Assembly (NCBI GenBank): GCA_017614715.1
Contig: JAGABI010000065.1
Location: 1 to 56,215, forward strand
Length of the DNA: 56,215 nucleotides
Reading direction: 5' to 3'
Source of the DNA: Bacteroidales bacterium
Lineage (GTDB): Bacteria; Bacteroidota; Bacteroidia; Bacteroidales; UBA932
The notes below the pieces were generated by a model, which saw only the letters and a list, made by a program, of their open reading frames with translations, ran no database searches and was not told the DNA's origin. Numbering within the stretch: position 1 is the stretch's first letter; every line of letters starts with the position of its first letter. Positions 35,352 to 47,800 of this stretch are shown here, piece by piece. A program made the position numbers and the translations under genes.

Positions 35352-36085
35352 AATCCTGCGGCTAGTATCTCTGCGACGTGCATGAACTGTATCTGCAAGC
35401 CGTTCTTTTTTGCTATCGACGACTGATGCATCAGGCAGGAGCAGTCGGCTCCGGTGATGTATTCGGCTCCGGTGGCGATGTGCCTGCGGACCTTATCCAG
35501 CCCCATACGGCTGCTCACGGCGCTCTCTTCCACGCAGAATAGCCCGCCGAATCCGCAACACTCGTCTTTGCGCTCCGGTTCAGATATCTCGATACCCTTT
35601 TTAAGCTGGAGTAAGTCGCGGATTTTGTTGAATGGCGCTACCATCTCTTCGCTTGGGGAGGACAGTCCCAGTTCCCGCACGCCATGGCAGGAGTTGTGTA
35701 TACTCACCTTGTGGGGGAAACTGCCCAGAGGCCCGTCAGGTTTCACGACGTCATGCAGGAATTCCACCAACTCCATACATTTTGATGCCAGCTCACAGGT
35801 ATGGCTATCTTTCAGAAGATTGGGGTAATGGTGGCGGACAAAAGCGGTGCAACTTACCGACGGTGTAACCACATAGTCATAGCCGGCAAACAGATTCTCC
35901 ATCTTCTCTGCCAGCGGAACCGCCTTGCTCTCAAAACCGCCGTTAGCCATAGGCTGCCCGCAGCAGGTCTGCCCCTTGGGATAGGTCACATCCACCCCCA
36001 GGTGCCGCAGCACCTTCAGCGTTGCCACTCCAACCTGGGGATACAGGGCATCAACGTAGCATGGGATAAACAGCCCAACTTTCAT
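35348..36085 (-). CDS. lutA: lactate utilization protein LutA (CCG-domain subunit)
   Basis: Heterodisulfide-reductase-like subunit of 245 residues with two CCG domains: TCCGQPMANGG and the CCGFGGLFCVEES segment, which in relatives hold or handle Fe-S clusters. GlpC and GlcF share the same fold, but the lutB and lutC neighbours settle the call. It starts 18 bases after the secA stop. No separate promoter is obvious in that gap, so the lut genes may be read partly from secA. Confidence 0.94.
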   Translation of the reverse strand: MKVGLFIPCYVDALYPQVGVATLKVLRHLGVDVTYPKGQTCCGQPMANGGFESKAVPLAEKMENLFAGYDYVVTPSVSCTAFVRHHYPNLLKDSHTCELASKCMELVEFLHDVVKPDGPLGSFPHKVSIHNSCHGVRELGLSSPSEEMVAPFNKIRDLLQLKKGIEISEPERKDECCGFGGLFCVEESAVSSRMGLDKVRRHIATGAEYITGADCSCLMHQSSIAKKNGLQIQFMHVAEILAAGL

Positions 36086-36103
36086 GCGACGAAACGATTA
36101 GGG

Positions 36104-39403
<3,300 letters not shown>

Positions 39404-39418
39404 AATTTTTCCGGTTAA

Positions 39419-39458
39419 ACAAAATAAAGGTGACACATTGTCAGAATGCGCCACCTTT
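39419..39458 (-). terminator. terminator after the ferredoxin gene
   Basis: On the minus strand AAAGGTG..CACCTTT (39458-39452 with 39432-39426), with CGCATT/AATGTG pairing inside, then ATTTTG. It separates ferredoxin from secA; the secA leader would begin at or just inside it. Confidence 0.7.
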
Positions 39459-39491
39459 ACCTCGGGTAAAAATAGCTATTCAGAATGTTTT

Positions 39492-39662
39492 TTACTCGTC
39501 CTTCACAATTGCGCCCATGGGACATACATCGGCACAAGCGCCGCACTCTGCGCACAAATCGGCATCGATGTTGTATTTATCTCCAGCAGAGATAGCGCCA
39601 ACAGCGCATTCATCGATACAGGTGCCGCAAGCAGCGCAATCATCAGTAATTTTGTAAGCCAT
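39492..39662 (-). CDS. 2[4Fe-4S] ferredoxin
   Basis: A 56-residue clostridial-type ferredoxin, a small soluble electron carrier. The two cluster motifs are CAACGTCIDEC (with AVGAI in place of the usual PVGAI after the fourth Cys) and CAECGACADVCPMGAI. In an anaerobe it typically serves pyruvate:ferredoxin oxidoreductase and Rnf. It is a single gene, ahead of secA but separated by a terminator, and divergent from the DUF1573 gene at 39763. Confidence 0.96.
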   Translation of the reverse strand: MAYKITDDCAACGTCIDECAVGAISAGDKYNIDADLCAECGACADVCPMGAIVKDE

Positions 39663-39733
39663 AATGTTAGTTTTATAGTTTCGTTAGATTATACAAAGAA
39701 AAGCATTTTCTCAAAAATATTGCCAATTAATAG

Positions 39734-39741
39734 TATATTTG
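39734..39741 (+). promoter_or_regulatory. -7 box of the DUF1573-meaB unit
   Basis: TATATTTG matches TAnnTTTG and lies 21 bases before the ATG at 39763. There is no clear TTTG at the -33 position. Confidence 0.4.
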
Positions 39742-39762
39742 TAGATAAATAATTGTTGACAG

Positions 39763-40875
39763 ATGAAGATTAACGCAACAATTTCCCTGATAGTCCTGCT
39801 GTTTGCGATGTGTGCAGTACGCCCGCTCGCGGCACAGGAGAGTGACGTCCGCCCGGAAGAAGAGGTGGTGACATTCAATGAGAAGGTTCATGATTTCGGA
39901 GACCTGCTGGTCTCTGATAAAAGCGTCAGCTGCAAGTTCGAGTTCACCAACATCAGCAAAAAGCCGGTCGTGGTACACAATGTGGTGTCCAGCTGCGGAT
40001 GTACGGTGCCCGAGTGGACCAAGGAACCGGTGCGTCCCGGTGGTAAGGGAGTAATTGAGGTAACCTATAAAAACGACCAGGGCGCCTATCCGTTCAGCAA
40101 GTCAATCACCGCATACATATCGGGCGTCAACCGGCCGGTAATTCTCCATATAAAGGGCGTGGTTTATGATAAGAAGCTTAGCCTCAAGGAGATGTACACC
40201 AACACCATAGGCGGTGTGCTGGGGACCCGCGAGAAGACCCTGCTGGTTGGCAATATGCTCCAGGGCAAGTCACGTACCGATGCCACCTCAATCGCCAACC
40301 TCTCCAAAAAGCCTATCAAGGTGGAGGTTGTGTGCGATGAGCCTGCCCTCACAATGACCGTAAGTCCCAATCCCATCCCGGCGGGCAAGAAGGCTACCCT
40401 GTCTTACACGGTGAACACCGCCCTCGGAGAGAAGAAGTGGGGCAGGAGTGAGTATATGGCATCGTTTGTCATCGACGGAAAGCCTGCACCCGAAAAGGTT
40501 AAGGTGGAGGCCACCATCGCCGACAATTTTGACAATTACACCACCGCGATGAAAGAGAAGGCCCCCGTGCCTGGCTTTGACAAGGGATATCTTGACCTGG
40601 GCGAGGTTCAGAAGGGTTCTAAAGTGGATCACACCATCGTGGTGAAGAACACCGGCAAGACCCCCCTGATTATTTACAAGGCAGATTCTGACGACAGGCG
40701 TGCCGAAATCGTTACCAAGACCCCGGTGAAGATTGCTGCGGGCAAGAGTGGCGAGATAAAGATAAAATACGACACCTCTACCCAGACGGGCGAATTTGTG
40801 AGCATAGTGACCCTTACCACCAACTCTCCGCTCAGGCCGCGTCTGGATTTCTTCATCAATGGATGGATTAAGTAA
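39763..40875 (+). CDS. exported DUF1573 protein
   Basis: Protein of 370 residues with an N-terminal signal peptide (MKINATISLIVLLFAMC to PLAAQ) and Ig-like beta domains. The first DUF1573 copy is FNEKVHDFGDLLVSDKSVSCKFEFTN to VVSSCGCTVPEW, the standard pattern with its CGC. A second, C-terminal copy reads YLDLGEVQKGSKVDHTIVVKNTGKTPLII. It is very common in Bacteroidota and of unknown role, perhaps a periplasmic binding or scaffold protein. Its TAA overlaps the meaB ATG (TAATG), so the two are coupled. Confidence 0.88.
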   Translation: MKINATISLIVLLFAMCAVRPLAAQESDVRPEEEVVTFNEKVHDFGDLLVSDKSVSCKFEFTNISKKPVVVHNVVSSCGCTVPEWTKEPVRPGGKGVIEVTYKNDQGAYPFSKSITAYISGVNRPVILHIKGVVYDKKLSLKEMYTNTIGGVLGTREKTLLVGNMLQGKSRTDATSIANLSKKPIKVEVVCDEPALTMTVSPNPIPAGKKATLSYTVNTALGEKKWGRSEYMASFVIDGKPAPEKVKVEATIADNFDNYTTAMKEKAPVPGFDKGYLDLGEVQKGSKVDHTIVVKNTGKTPLIIYKADSDDRRAEIVTKTPVKIAAGKSGEIKIKYDTSTQTGEFVSIVTLTTNSPLRPRLDFFINGWIK

Positions 40876-41984
40876 TGGATAAGCAAGGCGACTTTTTTGA
40901 CGATTATAAAAACGATGATTCTGCCCTCAAGGTAAACGACGGCATAAAGCAGCCGCCGGTGATAAACCCGTATCTTGCTAACCGCCCCCTGCGCCGGCCC
41001 CGCATCAAGAGCGTCGACGAGTATATGGCGGGCATAGAGGCGGGGGATACCACTATCCTGAGCCAGGCCATAACCCTGGTGGAGAGCCTCTCCCCTGAGC
41101 ATCGCAAGGTGGCCGGTGAGATAATTGCCCGCTGCCAGAGGCTTGCAGCCGACCGCAGGACAATGCGCATTGGCATAACGGGCGTTCCCGGCGTAGGGAA
41201 GAGCACCTTTATAGAGGCTTTTGGCAGCCATATTACCGCCCGTGGACATAAGCTCGCCGTGCTGGCCATAGACCCCTCCAGCGAGCGCACCAAAGGTTCC
41301 ATCCTGGGCGACAAAACCCGTATGGAGACACTGGTACGCGACCCCAAGGTGTTTATCCGCCCCAGCCCCAGCGCGGGTTCTCTGGGAGGTGTTGCCCGCC
41401 GCACTCGGGAGACCATACTGCTGTGCGAGGCTGCCGGCTACGACGTGATATTCATTGAGACGGTAGGTGTCGGGCAGAGTGAGACCGCTGTCCACTCCAT
41501 GAGCGACTTTTTCCTGCTGCTGATGCTCTCCGGCGCGGGAGATGAACTGCAGGGCATCAAGCGCGGCATCATGGAGATGTCAGACCTGATAGCCATCACC
41601 AAGGCCGACGGCAACAATGTGGAGAAGGCCAAGGTAGCCCGCTCGCTTTATGCCAGCGCGCTGCATCTTTTCCCGCCGACAGAATCGGGATGGGTCCCCA
41701 CCGCGGTGACCTCTTCTGCCGTTACCAAAGAGGGGCTGGATGACATAATGAAGAAGCTGGAGGAGTATTTTGAACTTGTAACCGGCAACGGATTCTATCT
41801 GAAGCGCCGCCGCGAGCAGGCCCGCTACTGGATGTACGAGAGCATAAACGAGTCTCTCAAGGATATGTTCTATGAGAGCGATACAATAGGCCGTCTGCTT
41901 CCCGACTACGAGCAGGCGGTGCTTGAGGGCAAGCTCGACTCCTTTGCTGCGGCAGAAGAACTGATAGAGAAATACAATAGTTAA
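40875..41984 (+). CDS. meaB: methylmalonyl-CoA mutase-associated GTPase MeaB
   Basis: G3E-family GTPase that guards and reloads the B12-dependent methylmalonyl-CoA mutase used in succinate/propionate fermentation. It has 369 residues. The P-loop is GVPGVGKST (103-111), followed by LAIDPSSERTKGSILGDKTRM, FIRPSPSAGSLGGVA, FIETVGVGQSE and the base-recognition TKAD. The older name ArgK refers to the same family. The mutase genes are not in this window. It is coupled to the DUF1573 gene before it and followed after 3 bases by a membrane protein gene. Confidence 0.94.
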   Translation: MDKQGDFFDDYKNDDSALKVNDGIKQPPVINPYLANRPLRRPRIKSVDEYMAGIEAGDTTILSQAITLVESLSPEHRKVAGEIIARCQRLAADRRTMRIGITGVPGVGKSTFIEAFGSHITARGHKLAVLAIDPSSERTKGSILGDKTRMETLVRDPKVFIRPSPSAGSLGGVARRTRETILLCEAAGYDVIFIETVGVGQSETAVHSMSDFFLLLMLSGAGDELQGIKRGIMEMSDLIAITKADGNNVEKAKVARSLYASALHLFPPTESGWVPTAVTSSAVTKEGLDDIMKKLEEYFELVTGNGFYLKRRREQARYWMYESINESLKDMFYESDTIGRLLPDYEQAVLEGKLDSFAAAEELIEKYNS

Positions 41985-41987
41985 TTT

Positions 41988-43040
41988 ATGGAGTTGATAC
42001 TGGATGCGCTGCTGAGCGCCGTGCAGATTACCGGTCTGGTTATCATCATGATGATGCTGATCGAGTGGATCAATGTGACTTCCGGCGGTCAGATGGGGGC
42101 GCATCTGGGGCGTTCGCGCTTCGGACAGGTGCTGTTGGGTGGTTTCCTGGGGGTGATTCCCGGCTGTATGGGTGGATTTGCGGTAGTGTCGCTCTACTCT
42201 CACGGCATGATATCTTTCGGCTCCCTGATTGCGATGCTGATAGCTTCTTCTGGCGACGAAGCCTTCCTGATGCTGGCAATGTTCCCCGGCAAGGCCATAC
42301 TCCTCTTTGTGGCACTGCTTGTGATTGGAATCGCTGCAGGCTTGATTGTGGATATGCTTTCTGCCCACAAGGCGCCTCACACCCACTGTGACGAGCATTT
42401 TGAGGTGCATGGGGGGGATAATCACGGCATCGGCGCCAGCTGGAATAACCTCAAGAGGGCGTCCTGGCAGAGAATAGTCCTGATGATTGGCATAGGTGCA
42501 TTCATCGCCGCGCTGGCGCTGGGGATGCTGGAGCATGACCACGAACCCTCGGCTGCAGGGCACTTCAATGTCTTTGATGAATATTGGGTCAACCTGCTGT
42601 TTGCCGTATGCTCCCTTTTTGCCCTCTGGGCGGCTGCGTTCGGTAGCGACCATTTCGTACACGACCATCTCTGGAACCATGTGGTAAAGAAGCACCTGCT
42701 GCGCATCTTTCTCTGGAGTTTTGGAGCGCTGCTGCTGATAGAGGCAGGTATGCACTACTTTGACCTGGAACAAATAGTGAAGGGCAATATCCCCATACTG
42801 ATACTGCTGGCGGTGCTCATTGGCCTGATTCCGGAGTCGGGACCGCACCTGATATTCGTGACTATGTTTGCCGGAGGATTGATACCTTTTTCCGTGCTGC
42901 TGGCAAGCAGCATTTCCCAGGACGGACACGCCAGCCTCCCTTTGCTGGCAGAGACCAAGGCGGGTTTTCTCAAGGCAAAAATAATCAACGCCGCTGTGGC
43001 TGCGGCGTTGGGTTATGCTTTATTCCTCTTTGGATTGTAA
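41988..43040 (+). CDS. ArsP_2-type putative heavy-metal/manganese transport membrane protein
   Basis: Polytopic membrane protein of 350 residues, about ten helices, matching the putative 10TM heavy-metal exporter family. Features are the GFLGVIPGCMGGFAVVSLYSHG segment with a paired counterpart GLIPESGPHLIFVTMFAGG, which suggests two inverted halves, and a His/Asp-rich central loop (HKAPHTHCDEHFEVHGGDNHG) that could bind metal. It is the last gene of the DUF1573-meaB run and converges with a glycosyltransferase, 6 bases apart. The substrate is not proven for the family. Confidence 0.78.
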   Translation: MELILDALLSAVQITGLVIIMMMLIEWINVTSGGQMGAHLGRSRFGQVLLGGFLGVIPGCMGGFAVVSLYSHGMISFGSLIAMLIASSGDEAFLMLAMFPGKAILLFVALLVIGIAAGLIVDMLSAHKAPHTHCDEHFEVHGGDNHGIGASWNNLKRASWQRIVLMIGIGAFIAALALGMLEHDHEPSAAGHFNVFDEYWVNLLFAVCSLFALWAAAFGSDHFVHDHLWNHVVKKHLLRIFLWSFGALLLIEAGMHYFDLEQIVKGNIPILILLAVLIGLIPESGPHLIFVTMFAGGLIPFSVLLASSISQDGHASLPLLAETKAGFLKAKIINAAVAAALGYALFLFGL

Positions 43041-43046
43041 GGCGTC

Positions 43047-43997
43047 TTAAAACCTCTCTTTGATATTATAAACATTCCTGCCGGCAGAATTGCGCGATAT
43101 AAGCTCCGCAATGAAGCCTGTGAGGAACACCATCACACCAATCAAAAGGCACACTATTGCGGCGTAGAACAGCGGCTGGTCGGTTACCTGGCGGAAGGCG
43201 AGGCCGTGGCTCTGGCGTATGAGTTTTTCCACAATGAGCCATACGGAACATATAAATCCGGCCAGGAACATAAGCGTGCCGACAACCCCGAACAGGTGCA
43301 TGGGCTTGCGGCCGAATTTCTGGAGGAAAGATATCGTCATCAGGTCCAGGAATCCGTTCATGAACCGCTCCATCCCGAATTTGCTGGAACCGTATTTGCG
43401 GGGCTGGTGCTTCACCACCTTCTCGCCGATCTTTTCGTATCCGGCGTTCTTTGCCAGATATGGTATGAAGCGGTGCATCTCGCCATATACCTCAATGCTC
43501 TTGACTACCTCCGAACGGTAGGCTTTGAGGCCGCAGTTCATATCGTGAAGCTTGATGCCGGTCACCTTGCGGGCGGCCCAGTTGTATATCTTGGAGGGGA
43601 TGTTCTTGGTGAACTTGTTGTCGTAACGCTTCTTTTTCCAGCCGGAGACCAGGTCGTAGTCCTCTTCCCGGATCAAACGTATCATCTCCGGAATCTCGGC
43701 GGGGTCGTCCTGCAGGTCGGCGTCCATCGTTATCACAATGTCGCCCTGCGCAGCCTCGAACCCACAGTAGAGGGCGGCAGACTTGCCGTAGTTGCGGCGG
43801 AAGCGGATGCCGTGCACCCGGCTGCACTCATTTTTGAGAGATAGGATCTTTTCCCAGGAGCCGTCGGTACTGCCGTCGTCCACCATGATAATCTCATAAT
43901 CGCATCCGGTACCATCCATGGTGGCATTGATGCGGGAGATGAGTTCGGACAGCGACTCCTCCTCGTTGAAAAGGGATATGACTATAGAGAGGTCCAT
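43047..43997 (-). CDS. DPM1/GtrB-like family 2 glycosyltransferase with membrane anchor
   Basis: Predicted to move a sugar from a nucleotide donor to a lipid carrier such as undecaprenyl phosphate. It has 316 residues. The catalytic domain shows LSIVISLFNEEESL, the IIMVDDGSTDGSW segment and the metal site DADLQDDPAEIP. KYGSSKFGMERFMNG precedes two C-terminal helices (residues about 235-260 and 270-300), the layout of GtrB and ArnC-like enzymes. It follows the DUF4199 gene by 3 bases; in Bacteroidota these two genes are often neighbours. The sugar is unknown. Confidence 0.9.
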   Translation of the reverse strand: MDLSIVISLFNEEESLSELISRINATMDGTGCDYEIIMVDDGSTDGSWEKILSLKNECSRVHGIRFRRNYGKSAALYCGFEAAQGDIVITMDADLQDDPAEIPEMIRLIREEDYDLVSGWKKKRYDNKFTKNIPSKIYNWAARKVTGIKLHDMNCGLKAYRSEVVKSIEVYGEMHRFIPYLAKNAGYEKIGEKVVKHQPRKYGSSKFGMERFMNGFLDLMTISFLQKFGRKPMHLFGVVGTLMFLAGFICSVWLIVEKLIRQSHGLAFRQVTDQPLFYAAIVCLLIGVMVFLTGFIAELISRNSAGRNVYNIKERF

Positions 43998-44000
43998 CGC

Positions 44001-44531
44001 TTATGCGAGTTCGTCCTCTTCCTGTTTGCCCTCGTCGCCAAAGATGTCCTTCTTGCGGGTGGAAGAGTTGGCGATTGCGGCCACGATAAGCCCAAAGATA
44101 AAGTCCTTGATAAAGGTAGAGAAGAAGGCTATGCGGGGGTAGTGGTCCATCATCCGCTCCATTATGCCCTGGCCTTCTGCCGGCATCATGCTCAGTGACT
44201 GGGTCATGGCTTCATCGATCTGATCCATAAGGCTTGGGAACAGCCATGCAATGGCGGCAGCATCGTAGAACGCACATACCAGGGAGGAGAGCAGCACCGT
44301 GCAAAGGGCAAAACCCATGGGATTCTCTCCGGTGGTGGCGGCATATTGCTTCATAAAGCTCACCAGCAGCCATATAGAAGCCACTGTGCGCACCAGAAAG
44401 GCCAGCAGGCTTACAATGGCATTGCCGGGGAAGAAGTAGGTAATTGTGTTGCAGACAATAGTTATCAGCGCCAGCAGCAATCCTTTCACTGCAGCCTGGC
44501 TCCATTTGTATCCTTTGCCAAATTCGCTCAT
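44001..44531 (-). CDS. DUF4199 membrane protein
   Basis: Small integral membrane protein of 176 residues with about four helices: ALITIVCNTITYFF, the IVSLLAFLVRTVASIWLLVS stretch, LCTVLLSSLVCAFYDAAAIAWLF, and FIKDFIFGLIVAAIA. It ends in an acidic tail. The start at 44531 (MSEFGKGYKW) is chosen, since an in-frame ATG nine codons earlier is too close to the -7 box. Function is unknown. It shares a transcript with the DPM-like glycosyltransferase. Confidence 0.78.
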   Translation of the reverse strand: MSEFGKGYKWSQAAVKGLLLALITIVCNTITYFFPGNAIVSLLAFLVRTVASIWLLVSFMKQYAATTGENPMGFALCTVLLSSLVCAFYDAAAIAWLFPSLMDQIDEAMTQSLSMMPAEGQGIMERMMDHYPRIAFFSTFIKDFIFGLIVAAIANSSTRKKDIFGDEGKQEEDELA

Positions 44532-44555
44532 AGTGTTTCCTGTTTGAGATTTACG

Positions 44556-44563
44556 CAAATGTA
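44556..44563 (-). promoter_or_regulatory. -7 box of the DUF4199-glycosyltransferase unit
   Basis: On the minus strand TACATTTG, an exact TAnnTTTG, 24 bases before the ATG at 44531. No convincing -33 TTTG. Confidence 0.45.
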
Positions 44564-44574
44564 ATAATTTGTTT

Positions 44575-44582
44575 TAACTTTG
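44575..44582 (+). promoter_or_regulatory. -7 box of the thrS-infC operon
   Basis: TAACTTTG matches TAnnTTTG, 35 bases before the thrS ATG at 44618. It faces away from the DUF4199 box 11 bases away. No TTTG at normal spacing. Confidence 0.45.
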
Positions 44583-44617
44583 CACGATTATTAGTGGAAT
44601 AACAAATAAACACAGAT

Positions 44618-46552
44618 ATGATTAAAATTACTTTTCCCGACGGTGCCGTTAAGGAATACAACCAGGGCATTACCGCTTATGAGATTGCGCAGGGCATAAG
44701 TCCGCGTCTCGCAGCCGATGTCATTGTGGCAACCGTGAACGGCGAAATATATGACCTTGACCGCCCCATCAACTCCGATGCGGAGCTCAAACTGCACAAG
44801 TGGGAGGACAAGGAGGCCAAGAAAGCCTTCTGGCACTCCTCCAGCCACCTTATGGCGGAGGCTCTGGAGGCGCTCTATCCCGGAATCAAGTTCGGTATCG
44901 GTCCGGCAATCGACAACGGTTTCTATTATGACGTGGACCTTGGCGACACCACCATCTCCGATGAAGACCTGCCAAAGATTGAGGCAAAGATGATGGAGCT
45001 GGCCCGTAATAAAGAGAGTTTTGTACGTACCGACGTCCCCAAGGCAGAGGCTCTTGCAAAATTCACCGCAAAGGGCGACCAGTACAAATGTGAACTGATA
45101 GACGGCCTGGAAGACGGCACGATATCGTTCTATACCAACGGTAATTTCACCGACCTGTGCCGCGGCCCGCACCTTCGAGACACCTCAATGATCAAGGCCA
45201 TCAAGCTTCTGAGCATCGCAGGTGCCTACTGGCGTGGCGACGAACACAATAAGATGCTGACCCGCATCTATGGTATCACCTTCCCCAAGAAGAGCATGCT
45301 GGATGAATATCTTGTGATGCTCGAGGAGGCCAAGAAGCGTGACCACCGCAAACTGGGGCGCGAGATGGAGCTGTTTACCTTCTCCAACCGTGTCGGGCAG
45401 GGTCTGCCGCTCTGGCTCCCCAAGGGCGCCGATTTGCGCGGCCGTCTGCAGGCGTTCCTCCAGAAGGTCCAGAAGAGATACGGCTACCTGCCCGTCATCA
45501 CCCCGCACATCGGCAGCAAAGACCTGTACGTTACCAGCGGTCACTGGGCACATTACGGCGCCGACAGCTTCCGCCCCATAACCACCCCGCAGGAGGGCGA
45601 GGAGTATCTGCTCAAGCCTATGAACTGCCCTCACCACTGCGAGATTTACCGCAGCAAGCCCCGCTCTTACAAGGACCTGCCGCTCCGATTTGCAGAGTTC
45701 GGAACGGTTTACCGTTATGAGCAGAGCGGTGAGCTGCACGGACTGACCCGTGTACGTGGTTTCACACAGGATGACGCCCACCTTTTCTGCCGTCCCGACC
45801 AGATCAAGGAGGAGTTCTGCAAGGTCATCGACATTATATTATATGTGTTCAAGACCCTCAACTTCACCGAATTCACCGCACAGGTATCGCTGCGCGACCC
45901 CGATAACAAGACCAAATACATCGGCAGCGACGAGAACTGGGCAAAGGCGGAGCAGGCTATCATAGAGGCTGCTGCAGAGAAGAATCTCCCCACTGTTGTG
46001 GAGTTGGGAGAGGCTGCATTCTACGGCCCGAAGCTCGACTTCATGGTGAAGGACGCCCTTGGCCGCAGCTGGCAGCTGGGCACCATCCAGGTCGACTACA
46101 ATCTGCCCGAGAGGTTTGAACTTGAATATGTGGACAGCAACAATGCCAAGGCCCGTCCGGTGATGATTCACCGTGCACCTTTCGGCTCTCTGGAGCGCTT
46201 TGTGGCTGTGCTGCTCGAGCACACCGGCGGTAAGTTCCCGCTCTGGCTCGCGCCCGACCAGGTGGCTATTCTCCCGCTGAGTGAGAAATACAACGATTTT
46301 GCAAAAAAAGTTTGCGAATTACTTGAAAATTACGAAATTCGCGCCCTAATCGACAACCGTAACGAGACGATTGGCAAGAAGATACGCGAAAATGAACTCA
46401 AGCATATACCGTTCATTCTCGTGGTCGGAGAGAAAGAGGAGGCGTCCGGCAGCGTGGCTGTACGCAAGCAGGGAGGCGAGAATCTTGGCGTGATGTCGAT
46501 TGAAGATTTTGCAAAATACATAAGCAACGCAGTAAAAGAAGAACTTAATTAG
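44618..46552 (+). CDS. thrS: threonyl-tRNA synthetase
   Basis: Class II synthetase of 644 residues that charges tRNA-Thr. Domains in order are TGS ([14 protein letters not shown], residues 1-60), the editing domain with [11 protein letters not shown] and the late CRGPH, the catalytic core with the zinc Cys in [10 protein letters not shown], motif 2 [20 protein letters not shown], and motif 3 [12 protein letters not shown], and the anticodon-binding domain at the end. It heads the classic thrS-infC-rpmI-rplT run. Its TAG stop overlaps the AGGAGG ribosome site of infC, so infC translation may depend on it. Confidence 0.98.
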   Translation: MIKITFPDGAVKEYNQGITAYEIAQGISPRLAADVIVATVNGEIYDLDRPINSDAELKLHKWEDKEAKKAFWHSSSHLMAEALEALYPGIKFGIGPAIDNGFYYDVDLGDTTISDEDLPKIEAKMMELARNKESFVRTDVPKAEALAKFTAKGDQYKCELIDGLEDGTISFYTNGNFTDLCRGPHLRDTSMIKAIKLLSIAGAYWRGDEHNKMLTRIYGITFPKKSMLDEYLVMLEEAKKRDHRKLGREMELFTFSNRVGQGLPLWLPKGADLRGRLQAFLQKVQKRYGYLPVITPHIGSKDLYVTSGHWAHYGADSFRPITTPQEGEEYLLKPMNCPHHCEIYRSKPRSYKDLPLRFAEFGTVYRYEQSGELHGLTRVRGFTQDDAHLFCRPDQIKEEFCKVIDIILYVFKTLNFTEFTAQVSLRDPDNKTKYIGSDENWAKAEQAIIEAAAEKNLPTVVELGEAAFYGPKLDFMVKDALGRSWQLGTIQVDYNLPERFELEYVDSNNAKARPVMIHRAPFGSLERFVAVLLEHTGGKFPLWLAPDQVAILPLSEKYNDFAKKVCELLENYEIRALIDNRNETIGKKIRENELKHIPFILVVGEKEEASGSVAVRKQGGENLGVMSIEDFAKYISNAVKEELN

Positions 46553-46556
46553 GAGG
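46551..46556 (+). promoter_or_regulatory. perfect Shine-Dalgarno AGGAGG before infC
   Basis: AGGAGG sits 8 bases before the AUA start at 46565, overlapping the thrS stop. Such a site is unusual in Bacteroidota, whose ribosomes mostly ignore it, and it helps decide the non-AUG start. Confidence 0.75.
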
Positions 46557-46564
46557 ACACAACT

Positions 46565-47155
46565 ATAGCAAACTCAAATTACCGCCCGCCCAAGCCGAAA
46601 CCGGCTCCGCGGAAGCCCCAGCAGGGTCGCCAGCAAAGAGACGATGACGACCATCGGGTAAATGAGCAAATTACTGCGTCGCAAGTGAGATTAGTGGGGG
46701 AGAATATCCCTGAGCAGGGGGTTTATCCCCTGTCAAAGGCCCTCGCGATGGCTGCCGAGCAGGAGCTCGATCTGGTGGAGATAGCTCCCACGGCGACTCC
46801 GCCCGTCTGCAAGATAATTGACTATCAGAAGTTCAAGTATCAGCAGCGCAAAAAGCTCAAAGAGCAGAAGGCTAACGCCTCCAAGGTGGTCATCAAGGAG
46901 ATCCGCTTCGGCCCGCAGACCGACGAGCACGACTATGCATTCAAGCTCAAGCACGCCCAGAGCTTCTTGCAGGAGGGATGCAAAGTGAAGGCATACGTCT
47001 TCTTCCGCGGCCGTTCGATACTCTTCTCCGAGCAGGGTGAGAAGTTGTTGCTCAGGTTTGCAGTAGAGCTGGAGGAGTACGGAAAGGCAGAGCAGATGCC
47101 CAAGCTTGAGGGCAAGCGGATGATAATGATGATTGCCCCCGTTAAGAAGAAATAG
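46565..47155 (+). CDS. infC: translation initiation factor IF-3 (AUA start)
   Basis: Binds the 30S subunit and rejects wrong start codons. It has 196 residues from the AUA at 46565: a basic Pro/Gln-rich lead ([11 protein letters not shown]), then the true IF-3 N-domain [16 protein letters not shown], then the linker and C-domain ([34 protein letters not shown]). No in-frame ATG exists between the stop at 46550 and residue 61. A GTG at 46685 would cut off the conserved N-domain. An AUA start with a good Shine-Dalgarno site recalls E. coli infC, whose AUU lets IF-3 repress itself. The gene is certain; the start is well supported. Confidence 0.94.
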   Translation: MANSNYRPPKPKPAPRKPQQGRQQRDDDDHRVNEQITASQVRLVGENIPEQGVYPLSKALAMAAEQELDLVEIAPTATPPVCKIIDYQKFKYQQRKKLKEQKANASKVVIKEIRFGPQTDEHDYAFKLKHAQSFLQEGCKVKAYVFFRGRSILFSEQGEKLLLRFAVELEEYGKAEQMPKLEGKRMIMMIAPVKKK

Positions 47156-47185
47156 AGTTTAATGAACATTTAAAATAGATTAGAA

Positions 47186-47380
47186 ATGCCTAAAATGAAA
47201 ACCAATTCCGGTTCAAAGAAGCGTTTCACGCTCACCGGATCGGGTAAGATCAAGAGAAGACACGCTTATCACAGCCACATTCTCACCAAGAAGACCAAAA
47301 AGCAGAAACGTAACCTCGATCACTTCGCAATCGTTGACTCTGTTGATGTGAAGAGAATCAAAGAGTTGTTGGTCAAGTAA
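47186..47380 (+). CDS. rpmI: 50S ribosomal protein L35
   Basis: Basic protein of 64 residues, [20 protein letters not shown] at the start and [20 protein letters not shown] in the middle, exactly the bL35 pattern. It lies between infC and rplT as in nearly all bacteria, 30 bases after infC. Confidence 0.98.
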   Translation: MPKMKTNSGSKKRFTLTGSGKIKRRHAYHSHILTKKTKKQKRNLDHFAIVDSVDVKRIKELLVK

Positions 47381-47399
47381 ACATTTATTAACCGAAAGT

Positions 47400-47440
47400 T
47401 CAGCTTGTAAAGTCCCCTGCAAGGGGCGCTGACTGTCAAA
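47400..47440 (+). promoter_or_regulatory. possible L20 autoregulatory hairpin between rpmI and rplT
   Basis: CCCCTGCAAGGGG (47414-47426) is a tight hairpin, flanked by TTCAGC before and GCTGAC after, which can extend it imperfectly. It lies just ahead of rplT. In other bacteria L20 represses its operon through RNA folds in this position; here that is inference. Confidence 0.35.
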
Positions 47441-47452
47441 AATCATTAAATT

Positions 47453-47797
47453 ATGCCAAGATCGGTAAATTCAGTAGCTTCAAGAGCTCGCCGCAAGAAA
47501 GTCTTGAAAGAGACCCGCGGTAATTTCCTCTCCAGGAAAAACGTCTGGACGGTTGCCAAGAACACCTATGAGAAAGGTTTAACCTATGCATACAGCGGCC
47601 GCAAAGGTAAGAAGCGTACCTTCCGCGCACTGTGGATTGCACGTATCAACGCTGCTGCCCGTCAGCACGGTATGACCTACTCCCAGTTCATGGGTGCTGT
47701 CCATGCTCAGAATGTAGGACTCAACCGCAAGGTCCTCGCTGACCTCGCGATGAATAATCCCGCAGCATTCGAGGCAATAATCAACTCTGTCAAATAA
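47453..47797 (+). CDS. rplT: 50S ribosomal protein L20
   Basis: Early-assembly 23S rRNA-binding protein of 114 residues: [40 protein letters not shown] and the C-terminal [15 protein letters not shown] segment. Its stop is followed after 3 bases by the lepB UUG start, tying lepB to this operon. Confidence 0.98.
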   Translation: MPRSVNSVASRARRKKVLKETRGNFLSRKNVWTVAKNTYEKGLTYAYSGRKGKKRTFRALWIARINAAARQHGMTYSQFMGAVHAQNVGLNRKVLADLAMNNPAAFEAIINSVK

Positions 47798-47800
47798 GTT

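Noticed and set aside
39404-39454. Longer SecA start at 39454
   Set aside because: It would read through the ferredoxin terminator hairpin; family N-termini match MANFLKSLFG at 39403.
42361-42420. His-rich loop of the ArsP_2-type protein as a separate metallochaperone
   Set aside because: It is continuous with flanking membrane helices in one frame.
46685-47155. infC starting at GTG 46685
   Set aside because: It would remove the conserved RVNEQI segment of the IF-3 N-domain, which is present in frame upstream.
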